Assembly (NCBI GenBank): GCA_021780075.1
Contig: JAJXZL010000002.1
Location: 62,001-126,000, forward strand
Origin: Acidobacteriota bacterium
GTDB taxonomy: Bacteria; Acidobacteriota; Terriglobia; Terriglobales; Acidobacteriaceae
Direction of reading: 5' to 3'
DNA: 64,000 nt
In this document: positions 8,240-17,449 of the stretch, piece by piece
How positions within the stretch are numbered: the stretch's first letter is position 1
How the letters are laid out: the number at the start of each line of letters is the position of its first letter
The notes under the pieces: model-generated
The model's database searches: none
What the model was told of the DNA's origin: nothing
Seen by the model: only the letters and a program-made list of their open reading frames with translations
Position numbers and translations under genes: made by a program

Positions 8240-9142
8240 GTGGCTCAACTGCATGAGTTCACCGCAAGAGCCGTTTCTCGCCGGGGATTCTTGGCCGGGA
8301 TGGGGTGCAGCGCGGGTGCGGCTGCAGCAATGACGCTGACTGGCTGCGGAGGCTACGGCATGGCCAGCTCGCCCTCGACGCCCACCATGCCCGCGACCGT
8401 GACGGATGCGGACATTCTGAATTTTGCTCTGAATCTTGAGTATCTTGAAGCGGAATTCTATCTGCGAGCCGCCACCGGCACGGGGCTCTCCGACGCGGAC
8501 GCAGGTTCGAACGCAGGAGCCGTGACTGGAGGATCGCAGGTTGCTTTCAGTACGCCGGCAATTCAGCAGTACGCTCTTGAGATAGCCAATGATGAGCTGG
8601 CGCATGTGCGCTTTTTGCGCGGCGCGCTCGGCTCGGCAGCCGTCAGCAGACCTGCCATCGACCTCAGCAACAGCTTCAATGCGGCTGCGATGGCGGCCGG
8701 CATCGGGCCAGCCTTCAACCCGTTTGCGGACGAAAACAGTTTCATTGTCGGTGCGTTCACCTTTGAAGACGTGGGCGTGACCGCATACCACGGAGCAGCG
8801 GGCCTGCTTACGAACAAGACCTACCTAAGCGCTGCGGCGGGCATCATGGCTACAGAGGCATATCACGCGGCGGAGATCCGGACCCTGCTCGCCGTCGTGG
8901 GCGGAAACTATCTCACCTATGCCAACCAGATCTCCGCGTTGCGTGCCGCGGCCGGAGGAGGCAATGAGGTCGCCGTATCCGGCAACACAATCGTGGCCGC
9001 TGACGCCAACTCCATCGCCTTCGATCGCACAACCGACCAGGTGCTGCACATTGTCTACCTCAATGGGACTGCCGGTCAGGTCAGCGCTGGCGGATTCTTT
9101 CCCAACGGGCTCAACGGCACCATCAAAGCCACAGCTTCCTAA
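8240..9142 (+). CDS. Tat-exported ferritin-like di-iron protein (paralogue 1)
   Basis: A 300-residue protein starting at GTG 8240. A twin-arginine signal (SRRGFLAG) runs into a hydrophobic stretch ending in LTGCGG, so it may also be lipidated. The mature part is a four-helix ferritin-like bundle with all six expected metal ligands in order: Glu in LEYLEAEFY, ExxH in DELAHVRF, Glu in FEDVGVTAYHG and ExxH in EAYHAAE. This is the PF13668-type family, often annotated as desiccation-associated or ferritin-like. A role in iron or peroxide handling outside the cytoplasm is inferred. Twelve bases separate it from its paralogue, with which it shares the bundle and the terminal FPNGLNGTIK motif. Confidence 0.85.
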   Translation: MAQLHEFTARAVSRRGFLAGMGCSAGAAAAMTLTGCGGYGMASSPSTPTMPATVTDADILNFALNLEYLEAEFYLRAATGTGLSDADAGSNAGAVTGGSQVAFSTPAIQQYALEIANDELAHVRFLRGALGSAAVSRPAIDLSNSFNAAAMAAGIGPAFNPFADENSFIVGAFTFEDVGVTAYHGAAGLLTNKTYLSAAAGIMATEAYHAAEIRTLLAVVGGNYLTYANQISALRAAAGGGNEVAVSGNTIVAADANSIAFDRTTDQVLHIVYLNGTAGQVSAGGFFPNGLNGTIKATAS

Positions 9143-9154
9143 GGAGAGACGCAC

Positions 9155-10051
9155 ATGGAAATCACAGCGATGAATCTGAAGAGTGCAGCAGAGCGCAGCG
9201 GGCTGGGACGCAGGGCAGCAATCCTGATGGGAGGCGCCGCTCTTGTCGGTCTCGCCGCGAGCCGCAAGGCACTAGCCCAGTCGGCCACGGTCACGGACGC
9301 AGACATCCTCAACTTCGCACTGAATCTTGAGTATCTCGAGGCGCAGTTTTATACCCTGGCCACAACAGGGCAAACCATTGACCAGCTTGGAATCGGGATT
9401 ACCGGGCCGAATGGCGCGGCGGGCGGGTCGGTTACGGTCAAATCAAATCCGAAGGTCCCCTTTGTCACTCCGCTGCTGCAGCAATTTGCAATGGAGACCG
9501 CGACCGATGAGCAAAATCATGTGAAGTTTCTGCGTGCGGCGCTCGGGGCCAACGCAGTGGCCATGCCGAACATTGATCTGGAGAACAGCTTCAATGCGCT
9601 GGCAAAGGCAGCCGGCCTCGGGTCAAGTTTTGACCCGTTTGCCAGCGAAACCAACTTCCTGCTCGGCGCATTCATCTTTGAGGACGTGGGTGTGACGGCA
9701 TACAGCGGAGCCGCCGGCCTTATTTCCGACAAGACCTATCTGGATAAGGCAGCAGGAATACTGGCGGTTGAGGCCTATCATGCGGGCAGCATCCGTCTGC
9801 GCATCTTTGCGGACGGGTCGGCCGCGCAGACAGCCTCAAGTCAGATCGCAGCTGCGCGCGCATCCCTCGACGGCACGGGCAATGACGATATCGGCGTGGG
9901 AGTCTCTGGCGGCGCTGCGACGATCGTCGATGCGGACCAGAATGCCATCGCCTTCAGCCGCACCACAACGCAGGTACTGAGCATTGTGTACGGCGGCGGC
10001 ACGTCCGGAGGCGCATTTTTCCCCAACGGACTCAACGGCACAATCAAATAA
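9155..10051 (+). CDS. Tat-exported ferritin-like di-iron protein (paralogue 2)
   Basis: A 298-residue paralogue of the preceding protein; AAGGAGAG ends eight bases before the ATG. The leader is twin-arginine-like (GRRAAILMGG) ending near ALAQ, without a lipobox, so this copy should be soluble in the periplasm or secreted while its neighbour may be membrane-attached. Ligands of the di-iron site are retained: LEYLEAQFY, ExxH in DEQNHVKF, FEDVGVTAY and EAYH. The two differ mainly in the loop after the first helix and in the leader, as expected from a tandem duplication followed by divergence. An intrinsic terminator lies 33 bases downstream, separating this pair from the sigma factor gene. Confidence 0.85.
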   Translation: MEITAMNLKSAAERSGLGRRAAILMGGAALVGLAASRKALAQSATVTDADILNFALNLEYLEAQFYTLATTGQTIDQLGIGITGPNGAAGGSVTVKSNPKVPFVTPLLQQFAMETATDEQNHVKFLRAALGANAVAMPNIDLENSFNALAKAAGLGSSFDPFASETNFLLGAFIFEDVGVTAYSGAAGLISDKTYLDKAAGILAVEAYHAGSIRLRIFADGSAAQTASSQIAAARASLDGTGNDDIGVGVSGGAATIVDADQNAIAFSRTTTQVLSIVYGGGTSGGAFFPNGLNGTIK

Positions 10052-10084
10052 TGCGCGCACGCTGCGGAATCCAGGATGAAGGGG

Positions 10085-10114
10085 ACGGGCCAGAGAATCT
10101 CTCTGGCCCGTTTT
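10085..10114 (+). terminator. Intrinsic terminator after the ferritin-like pair
   Basis: An 11-bp perfect stem (CGGGCCAGAGA, 10086-10096, complement 10100-10110), three-base loop and TTTT directly after it. A textbook rho-independent terminator for the two ferritin-like genes. Confidence 0.9.
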
Positions 10115-10225
10115 GCGCCGCAGGTTTTCATCCGGCCAAAGTCTTCCGTGGCGCTTTTCAAGAAATTACGGGGCCTGCTTCGTGCGACCAGTAGAATGAT
10201 CCTGTCTGATGCTTGCCCCTTCTTG

Positions 10226-10837
10226 ATGACTCAGAATCCCTCCAATCCGGACGAGGCGTCGATGCGTTCCATTGATGGAGATGCAGGCGGCCGCAAAGCC
10301 GCTGGAGACGTCGCGGAAAGCGATGCGCTTTTGCTGGACCGCGTGATGGCCAAAGACCAGCGGGCGATGACGATACTGTTCGATCGCTACGCCGGCATGG
10401 CGTACTCGGTGGCTCTGCGCGTCTTGAAAGACACGGGCCAGGCGCAGGACGTGATGCAGGAGGTATTCTTCCAGGTCTGGAACAAACCCGGCACGTACGT
10501 GCAGGATCGCGGATCGCTGGGCGCGTGGCTGGCTGTTGTGGCGAGGAACCGCGCGGTGGATGTGCTGCGGCGCAGAAAGCCTGTTGATTCAATCGATGTC
10601 GTGGTGCTCGCTTCAGACGTGAACCTGGCCTCTGAGGTCGAGCGCAATGCGATGATGGACAAGATTAGAGGCGTACTGAAGGACTTGCCACGGGAGCAGC
10701 AGTTGTCATTGGAACTCGCCTATTTTGAGGGGCTGAGCCACGCGGAAATTTCGGCGAAGACAGGAGATCCACTGGGGACCGTAAAAACAAGAATCAGGGC
10801 GGCACTGATGAGTCTAAGAAAGGCAATGAAGGCGTGA
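10226..10837 (+). CDS. ECF RNA polymerase sigma factor (SigK-like)
   Basis: A group-4 sigma factor of about 203 residues. Region 2 is seen from ILFDRYAGMAYSVALRVL through QDVMQEVFFQVW to LAVVARNRAVDVLRRRK; region 4 is LPREQQLSLELAYFEGLSHAEIS with TVKTRIRAALMSLRKAM as the recognition helix. Regions 1 and 3 are missing, as expected for extracytoplasmic-function sigma factors. The start is uncertain: ATGs at 10196, 10226 and 10262 are possible; an ATG at 10076 would run through the upstream terminator and is rejected. The stop overlaps the anti-sigma start by four bases (GTGA). The adjoining exported ferritin-like genes are natural candidates for its regulon, but no promoter motif was recognised. 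Confidence 0.88.
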   Translation: MTQNPSNPDEASMRSIDGDAGGRKAAGDVAESDALLLDRVMAKDQRAMTILFDRYAGMAYSVALRVLKDTGQAQDVMQEVFFQVWNKPGTYVQDRGSLGAWLAVVARNRAVDVLRRRKPVDSIDVVVLASDVNLASEVERNAMMDKIRGVLKDLPREQQLSLELAYFEGLSHAEISAKTGDPLGTVKTRIRAALMSLRKAMKA

Positions 10838-11640
10838 CCTACCACGACCACATCTCGCAGGAGGATCTTGAACTCCATGCAATGCAGGCTCTCTCCCCTG
10901 AGCAGTCTGCAGCAATCAGAGCACACCTGGAGGAGTGCGTTCTGTGCCGCGCCGGGCTGGATGAAGTCACCAGCAATCTGGCGCTGGTGGCCATGAGTGT
11001 GGAACAGCATCCGGTACCGGATGGAGCGCGGGAGAAATTCATCGAGAGCATCTCCTTGCGTGCGGCATCCCAGGAGCAGGAGACTCGCCGAACCGTCGTT
11101 TCCATGCCCGCGCGCCGGCCCGCATTCAGGCTCGTGTATTGGATTCCCTGGGCTTTGGTTGCTGCGCTTGTGATTGTCGCAGTCACCCTCGCCGTGAAAA
11201 TCGGCACGCTTAATGAGGAGTTGCAGAGACGCTCTGACCTTGTGGCAAGTGTGGCCGCGGAAAACTCGCATGCGCAAGAAGCTCTTGCCGTGCTTACGGC
11301 GCCTTCTGCCCAGCGCGTGCTGCTGACCGCGAGTAAGACCCGCCCCCAGCCGACAGGCCGCGCCGTCTACCTGGCAGAGCGCGGAGGCCTCATCTTCCAG
11401 GCGAACAATCTCAGCCCTGTGCCTCAGGGTAAGACGTATGAGCTTTGGGTCATCCCGGCAAATGGCGCCGCACCCATTCCGGCTGGACTCTTCCAGCCTG
11501 ACGCCGCGGGAAGCGCAAGTGTAGTGCTGCCTCCGCTGCCTAAAGGCGTGCCGGCCAAGGCCTTCGGCGTGACCATCGAGCGGGCCGAGGGCTCCGCTAC
11601 GCCCACCGCCCCCATCATCCTCTCCGGCGCTGGCGAATAA
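10834..11640 (+). CDS. Membrane anti-sigma factor, RskA-like
   Basis: A 268-residue protein translated from GTG 10834, coupled to the sigma gene. The N-terminal zinc-finger anti-sigma domain has the HxxxCxxC signature (His31, Cys35, Cys38). A single membrane span (about residues 103-121, WIPWALVAALVIVAVTLAV) is followed by a short coiled stretch and an outside anti-sigma-K (RskA) domain with the typical GKTYELWVIP and PAGLFQPDA-like motifs. The cytoplasmic half should hold the sigma factor at the membrane and release it by regulated proteolysis on an envelope or oxidative signal, as known for SigK/RskA. The signal here is unknown. Confidence 0.88.
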   Translation: MTYHDHISQEDLELHAMQALSPEQSAAIRAHLEECVLCRAGLDEVTSNLALVAMSVEQHPVPDGAREKFIESISLRAASQEQETRRTVVSMPARRPAFRLVYWIPWALVAALVIVAVTLAVKIGTLNEELQRRSDLVASVAAENSHAQEALAVLTAPSAQRVLLTASKTRPQPTGRAVYLAERGGLIFQANNLSPVPQGKTYELWVIPANGAAPIPAGLFQPDAAGSASVVLPPLPKGVPAKAFGVTIERAEGSATPTAPIILSGAGE

Positions 11641-12302
11641 GCCCCACAGCCAGACCATCGTCAAGAACAAATGCGAAGCAGGCGCAGGCCCTGCTGCTGC
11701 CTGACTTGCGCGCGGTGCTTTCTTGCACGTTAAGCTGAGCCCGTCGCCGGAAGCGTACGTGAAACCTCTCGATGGTATTCAGCCACTGGCAGAAACTCCC
11801 GGTCTCATCTGCACGCACAACACATGGCACGAAAGAATCCACGCCACGATTTACGGTGCGCAAGATGAGTTACGCCGCTATGTTCAGGCAACTGGCAGCT
11901 GCGCCTAAAAGACTGCAACGAATGTGTGCACTGCCGCAGTGTCGGTGCGCTACCTGCTCGACGTGTGCGGGGAATCGGATCGAGTGGGAGCCACTTGATT
12001 TACCTTCTTGCCGAGCCAGCATTCCTTGAAGCGCGAATGGTGGCAATTTCGATCTCCCCGTGCAACGTCTTTTGAAGATGGTCCAACAGCCAGCACGCTC
12101 AGCGTTCAACAAGAGTCTCGTTGCGCATCTGCAAAAACATCCAAAGTTGCGCGCGGATACGGCCGGGCGCTATGGTGACCGGATGATGTTCCGCCTCAGC
12201 AGAATCCGAATGTGCGCTCCAGTGCTTCTGTGCTGGTGCCGCAATCGGATGACATGGGAACAGAGCCTGGAAGGCGTGGCGCAGGCAGGAACGCGAGACG
12301 GG
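11641..12302. other. Long intergenic region without a recognisable gene
   Basis: About 660 bases before the GH36-like gene. Reading frames on both strands are short, cysteine/arginine-rich and without ribosome sites, so I call none. No terminator with a T-run was found after the anti-sigma gene. Confidence 0.45.
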
Positions 12303-14534
12303 ATGAAGGTACGAATGATAAGGGTTTGCGGTTGGTTCCACCGACTGCGGCAAGCCACCCCCCTTGTCGTCTTTGTGTTCGTGTGGTGCACGCATGCCAG
12401 CGGACTACAAAGATCAGCAGTGCTTTCCACGGCGGATGTGCACGTACGACTCAGCACCGACGCTCACGCGCCGCGTCTCACCAGCCTTTCAGGCGGAGCA
12501 GGTGCCCGATGGCGCAACCGGTGGAAGGAAACGCTGCCGGCGAGCGTCGAGGTCAACAGCAGGAACATTGCAGTGACTTGGAAGTTGATACCCGAACTGG
12601 GCAGAGCGGATGCGCATCACCTCACTTTTGTTTACGAATCCGCGCAGCCTCATCTGCGCCTGAGTTGGAACTGGGAATCGCGGGCGGGTTTTGGCCCGCT
12701 TGAGCATCGCATCGAAATTGAAAACCTCAGCGACCAGAACATCTCTCTTTCCATGGTGGATTCGCTCCGCCTGAACTGGCGCGCGCCCGTGAAAAATGCG
12801 CTGCTGAACCTCTACGTGGAGAAGGGCGCAGACACCCCCTCGGCACATGGAACACACCTGGATGTGGTGGAGAGCGGCTATCACTGGACCGGAACATCCT
12901 CTACCTATGCGCATCCAGTGCCGGGTGAGGCGCGCGAAATCATCCCTGCGGAAATTGTCTATTCGGCGGCGTATCCTCAGGTTGGCTGGTACGCAGGAAT
13001 TGAGTTCAGCGGCAGGACGCGAATCACGCTGATGCGTGATCGCGAAAGCCTGAAAACTGTGCTGGGCCTGAATCCTGATCCAGGGCCATTCCGCACGCGT
13101 GTCGGACCCGGAGAGAGCTTTACCACTCCTACTGTATTTCTGGGGGCCTTCACAGGTGGTCCCGATGGCGCGGGAAACCAATTGCGGCCCTGGGTGCGCG
13201 CGGTTCTCGGTAATCCGCTCACGTGGAAGGATCCTCAATATCCGCTGACGGTCAACAACAGCTGGGGCAGCGGAATGCAGGTGGATGAGTCGCTTGCGCT
13301 GCGGATGATCGGCGAGTCAAAGGAACTGGGCCTGGAGATGTTTCACGTGGATGCGGGCTGGTTTCGCGGTGTGGGCGACTGGTATCCGGATAAGAGGAAA
13401 TTTCCGCATGGCTTGGCCTATATTGCCGACGCGGCGCACAGGCAGGGTCTGCGTTTTGGCATCTGGGTTGATTGGACGCAGGCGGCGCTGGACAACGAGC
13501 CCGGCGCTCTGAACGCGCGCGATCCAAAAGTGCGCGACTGGCTGGTGCGCGATCTGCCGCCGAACTGGAAGCCCGAGGAGTTCAAGGGGCAGACCATCGA
13601 TCTGGGCGTGCCCGCCGCGCATAATTACTGCGCAAAAGAGGTGAAGCGAATAGTGGAGAGCTATCACCTGGACATGCTGGAGCACGACGGCTACCTGGTG
13701 GCGCAGGGCTGCACGCGTGACGACCATCCGCACGCTCCGCCGGATCGAAGTACGATGACCGTCATGCATGACTCAGGCGCGGATTTCGTGCTTGCATCAA
13801 ACTCGACAGACGTCAGTTACCATGCGGTGCGCGCCTATTACAGCATCTATGAGCAAACGCGCCGCGAGCATCCGGGATTGCTGTTCGAGATCTGCAATGA
13901 CGGCGGGCGCATGGTGGATTTTGGCTCGGCTGCGCACGGCGATTATTTCTCCATCACCGACACCTACGATCCTTTGTCGAACCGCCGCGCCTTTTACGAC
14001 GCGAGTCACCTGCTTCCGGCAGCGATGCTGGAAAGCTACGTGGAAAAATGGCCGGCGCCGCGCATGGAAAACTTTCTCTACATGCTGCGGAGCGGCATGA
14101 TGGGTTGGGTAACAATCATGGTGAACACGACAGCCTGGACACAGGAGGAGCATGAGGCGGCACGGCAGGCTATTGCACTCTATCAGCGAACACTGCGGCC
14201 TCTCATTCGCGATGCGCAGCTCTATCACGTTTCCGCAAGGCCTGATGGCGTGCATTGGGATGGGATGGAGTACTGGGATCCGGGCCGCGGCAAAGGAGTG
14301 CTCTTTGCCTTTCGTGGAAGCATCGCAGATGAAGCGCAGCATCGCTTCGTGCTGGCTGGACTGGACGCTGCAAAGCACTACAAGATTCACTATGAGGATG
14401 GAACCGCGCCGGACAGGGAAGCGAAGGGCAGCGAGTTGATGGGGAGTGGTGTGATGGTGAATTTGCAGACTCCGTTGAGTTCAGATCTGGTTTTTCTGGA
14501 AGATGTGTCAGCAGAGCCTGGGCCAGGTTTATAA
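12303..14534 (+). CDS. Secreted GH36-like glycosidase (alpha-galactosidase family)
   Basis: About 743 residues. The ATG at 12303 (or 12315, which has AAGG five bases before it) begins a signal peptide with TPLVVFVFVWCTHASG; a longer upstream frame has no leader and is rejected. An N-terminal beta-supersandwich is followed by a TIM barrel with family landmarks VDAGWFRGVGDWYPD, GLRFGIWVDW, DMLEHDGYL (the position of the KWD nucleophile block), EICNDGGRMVDFG (acid/base block) and ITDTYDPLSNR. The His and Glu beside the presumed nucleophile, in place of KW, set it apart from characterised alpha-galactosidases, so substrate is uncertain. It should act on plant-type oligosaccharides in the periplasm. 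It stands alone. Confidence 0.82.
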   Translation: MKVRMIRVCGWFHRLRQATPLVVFVFVWCTHASGLQRSAVLSTADVHVRLSTDAHAPRLTSLSGGAGARWRNRWKETLPASVEVNSRNIAVTWKLIPELGRADAHHLTFVYESAQPHLRLSWNWESRAGFGPLEHRIEIENLSDQNISLSMVDSLRLNWRAPVKNALLNLYVEKGADTPSAHGTHLDVVESGYHWTGTSSTYAHPVPGEAREIIPAEIVYSAAYPQVGWYAGIEFSGRTRITLMRDRESLKTVLGLNPDPGPFRTRVGPGESFTTPTVFLGAFTGGPDGAGNQLRPWVRAVLGNPLTWKDPQYPLTVNNSWGSGMQVDESLALRMIGESKELGLEMFHVDAGWFRGVGDWYPDKRKFPHGLAYIADAAHRQGLRFGIWVDWTQAALDNEPGALNARDPKVRDWLVRDLPPNWKPEEFKGQTIDLGVPAAHNYCAKEVKRIVESYHLDMLEHDGYLVAQGCTRDDHPHAPPDRSTMTVMHDSGADFVLASNSTDVSYHAVRAYYSIYEQTRREHPGLLFEICNDGGRMVDFGSAAHGDYFSITDTYDPLSNRRAFYDASHLLPAAMLESYVEKWPAPRMENFLYMLRSGMMGWVTIMVNTTAWTQEEHEAARQAIALYQRTLRPLIRDAQLYHVSARPDGVHWDGMEYWDPGRGKGVLFAFRGSIADEAQHRFVLAGLDAAKHYKIHYEDGTAPDREAKGSELMGSGVMVNLQTPLSSDLVFLEDVSAEPGPGL

Positions 14535-14847
14535 GCGCACCACACAGCGCACCTTGAGGAATGCCTGGTTCGTACGGTGATCGCCGAGCCGCTGGCCAAC
14601 ATCAAACATCTGTTCCGCATTGCAGCCAAGCAGCCGCTCTTCCACACGGGAATCGTGGGTTGAGGGACCATGGGACACTGGCGCAGCTGACTGCGTTGCG
14701 GCTTGGCGTCCTCGAGGTGCTGCGCTGGGAGAGGGATAGCACGCCTTTGACCGCATTGCTTCTGCTCCCAGCGGCACACTCAGGATGCTGCTTCGGGTAG
14801 GTCGCGCCAGGCAGGGATCTCCCGTGCAAGGCTGCCCTTGCATTGCC
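14535..14847. other. Intergenic, convergent
   Basis: About 310 bases between two converging genes. I see no supported gene, no strong T-tailed hairpin and no repeat. Confidence 0.4.
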
Positions 14848-15579
14848 TCAAGAGCCCTGCACGCGCAGCAAAATTCCGCTTCCACTATTAAGACTCAGCT
14901 TCCCCTTGTCAGTAGCAAGGATGATTGTCCCTGCCGGCTCTGTTCGCCCCGCATGCGCGATGCGGATATTGCTGAATCCGTAAACGCCGCATGCATCCGT
15001 TGAGAATAACCACAGCGCCTGCGACTGGGTATTGCTGCCGATCTGACCGCGGCAGTTTTGTCCAGGCTGGGCGCGCGGGATCGCAAGAACTCCGTATGCG
15101 GTCGGCTGTCCGACTGTCTCTACTCCCACTGCCACTGGGCCGCCTCCACGATAGACCTCATCGCCGCCGATCTGCTGCGTCGTGGCGTCTGCCGGTGTAA
15201 CACCTGAATCCGGCGAGTCCTCGGGAATCTGTGCATCCTGGACTTCCATGAACGAGGCCAGCGCTCGAAGGTTTGCCTTTAAGGGAATCACCTTGCCGTG
15301 CATTTTCACAGAATCAAAAGTGAATTCCAGCCTCGTCGGCCCGTTCTTGGATGAGGTCACGCGCACAACGTGTCCCAACACCTCGGCACCGCGTCGGATG
15401 GGCGTGCTGGGAATGTTTTGCATCACCACTCCCTTGATTGCTTGTCCGGCATGGGCCTTGCTGGCGTTAATCCCCTTGTCAAGACTGACAGGAATGATTG
15501 TTCCCGATGGCAATACGTTCTGTGCCTTCATTCCGAGCGGCAACAATGTCATTGCGACCAATAGCCATGTGTACTTCAC
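14848..15579 (-). CDS. Exported protein of unknown function
   Basis: A 243-residue protein from GTG 15579, chosen because GAGAGG lies just upstream and a signal peptide starts at once (KYTWLLVAMTLLPLG, cleavage near KAQ). The first mature segment, LPSGTIIPVSLDKGINASKA, followed by GQAIKGVVMQ and a GAEVLGHVV strand, resembles the beta-barrel start of TrbI/VirB10-like and related exported proteins that are frequent in Acidobacteria; the rest (central acidic loop, two cysteines near the C-terminus) is not recognised. No conjugation genes are nearby, so a transport role is not supported. It is divergent from the Tat-exported protein that follows. Confidence 0.6.
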   Translation of the reverse strand: MKYTWLLVAMTLLPLGMKAQNVLPSGTIIPVSLDKGINASKAHAGQAIKGVVMQNIPSTPIRRGAEVLGHVVRVTSSKNGPTRLEFTFDSVKMHGKVIPLKANLRALASFMEVQDAQIPEDSPDSGVTPADATTQQIGGDEVYRGGGPVAVGVETVGQPTAYGVLAIPRAQPGQNCRGQIGSNTQSQALWLFSTDACGVYGFSNIRIAHAGRTEPAGTIILATDKGKLSLNSGSGILLRVQGS

Positions 15580-15981
15580 AGTCGGATCCTCTCTCGCGGC
15601 CGCTGTGTCCTTTCTCGCAACCTGCTGCTTTTCGCTCACCTTGCAGCACATGTGGAATCGATGGAGGGCAGTCCAACCGCGTCCCGAAGAACGCGCAAGA
15701 CCGTTCAGAATCTCTTGTGTGAAAACGCCTGCACACGTCCTTCGTTGCTCTTAGAGTGTCCGAGTTCCTCCGGGGATGTCTGCCGGGGAAAAAACCTTTG
15801 CGCGGCATAGCAGGTCTTTCCTCCGATTGCATGAACTGTCCATAGAGCCGCCTTCTCCTCGCCACACAATCACTTTTGAATCCCTTGGCCGGTTCGTTCA
15901 TCGCGCTGGGGGCGACTGCTATCTGTATGATTGCTGGCGGGCTACAAACATGCGCGGCGAGCGCGTTCAGGGGAAATACAT
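15580..15981. other. Divergent intergenic region
   Basis: About 400 bases between oppositely oriented genes for exported proteins, so it should contain two promoters. A TATGAT hexamer near 15925 is a possible -10 for the plus gene but has no clear -35. No gene or repeat recognised. Confidence 0.35.
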
Positions 15982-17352
15982 ATGGGTAATGACTGGAACA
16001 GAAGGCAGTTCCTCGGTGGAGCAGCAGGTTCGGCAGCTGCTTTGGCGCTCGCTCGGTCGGCTAGGAACTTGCCAGTGCTGGCCGCTGCGATCAGTCCTTT
16101 GCGCGGCCGATTCTTGACCCACATCTCCGTGGTGCGTGTAAACCAGATTGAAGTTACCCCCAGTCGCTCGATTGGCGCTGACGAGGCCTCCGATAACAGG
16201 CCTGAGCGTATCCGCGCGCGCAGGGAAGCCTTTGCTAGAGGATGCCCGGACGGCAGAATGACATGGGCAATCAGTTGGCTGGCGCTCAACGACACCCGCA
16301 AGGAGTACAAGGAAGCACGCCGGCTGCTCGCCTCGTATCACGACCATTACGGCGATGAAATCACGTTCATTCCCGGCGGCTATTTTGCGCCTATGTTCGA
16401 CACGCGCGAGCACATCCGCGACACGATCCACAATGCGCTGAAGCAGATCTCCGTGATGGCCGGGAACAACTATCGTCCGCAGTGCATTGTTGCGGGCTTT
16501 ATGGATGCGGAAAATCAAAGGCTTCTTGCCGCGGATGAAGGCATTCACGTTTGCCAGGGCCAGATATGGAGCCAGCACGGCATTGACAACGGCGATGGCG
16601 ATGGAGGCATCTGCTATCCCTATTACCCCAGCACCGAGCACTACCTGAAGCCCGCCCAGGGCAGGAGCGACTTGATTGACTGCGTGTGCCTCGATGGCTG
16701 GACCTGCGACTTTCTGGCAGCGCGCCGCGAGGGATTCAAGGGCGGATTCAACAGTAGGATGGGCGTGGGTCCGATCGAGACGGTGGGCAACCTGGGCACG
16801 GCCTCGGGACGCAGGGAAATGATGGATGTCACCGCGACGCACTTTGACCGCGGTCATGCGCTGAACGGCTTCGGCTGGGTAACTGCAATCTGGGAAGTCT
16901 CCGTGGGCCATGATGACGATCTGACGTACTGGCTGCAGGCAGTGCGTGAAAAGTGGCCCGATACGCAGGCAATGACTGAAGGCGCATTTGGTATGGAATG
17001 GCGCAAGCATACACCCAGTAATGCGTCACTCAACTACAGGTTTGACGCCAAAGGCACTGGTGCGCCGGGCTCGGAGACGAATCTGGAGATCCAGTGGTTC
17101 ATGAACCGCGAGTTTCGCCTCGCGCTGTTACATGACTGGACAAACAACAGTCCCTGGATGGCCATTGACTTTACCCGCTACGATTTGAAAGCGGAAGAGC
17201 CACGCGCGCCGCAGCGTGAGTGGAGCCTGATGAACGTGCTGAATCAGAAGGGTAACCGGCCCCAGGACAAGCCGGTTCGCCTTGGTCAACTCAGTGCTGA
17301 TAATCAGCGCCTCATCTTTGCACGGTATCCAGAGTTGAAGAAGCAGGCGTAA
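15982..17352 (+). CDS. Tat-exported protein, possibly DUF3863-like
   Basis: A 456-residue protein. The ATG at 15982 gives MGNDWNRRQFLGGAAG, a clear twin-arginine signal; a start 51 bases earlier would displace it. The mature protein has the look of a glycosidase/deacetylase-type barrel: FLTHISVVRVNQIE at the start, then MTWAISWLAL, ITFIPGGYFAP, CIVAGFMDAENQRLL and VCQGQIWSQHGIDNGDGDGG, with many His, Asp and Trp. I tentatively relate it to the DUF3863/DUF3864 proteins described from Bacteroides; this is from memory and needs a profile search. Tat export suggests it folds before leaving, possibly with a cofactor. Its neighbours (GH36-like enzyme, TonB receptor, GH2) favour a carbohydrate role. 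Confidence 0.6.
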   Translation: MGNDWNRRQFLGGAAGSAAALALARSARNLPVLAAAISPLRGRFLTHISVVRVNQIEVTPSRSIGADEASDNRPERIRARREAFARGCPDGRMTWAISWLALNDTRKEYKEARRLLASYHDHYGDEITFIPGGYFAPMFDTREHIRDTIHNALKQISVMAGNNYRPQCIVAGFMDAENQRLLAADEGIHVCQGQIWSQHGIDNGDGDGGICYPYYPSTEHYLKPAQGRSDLIDCVCLDGWTCDFLAARREGFKGGFNSRMGVGPIETVGNLGTASGRREMMDVTATHFDRGHALNGFGWVTAIWEVSVGHDDDLTYWLQAVREKWPDTQAMTEGAFGMEWRKHTPSNASLNYRFDAKGTGAPGSETNLEIQWFMNREFRLALLHDWTNNSPWMAIDFTRYDLKAEEPRAPQREWSLMNVLNQKGNRPQDKPVRLGQLSADNQRLIFARYPELKKQA

Positions 17353-17449
17353 TGCAAGCCAGCCAATCTGTCTGCGCGGTTGTCCTTTCGCGGCTGCAGC
17401 ACAGCCGGCTTGGAAGCACATTCGCGTCCTTGTGCTAGCGTGAAAGTAA

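Noticed and set aside
14529-14885. 118-codon minus-strand frame in the gap after the GH36-like gene
   Set aside because: Cys/Arg-rich, overlaps the next real gene and has no start signal.
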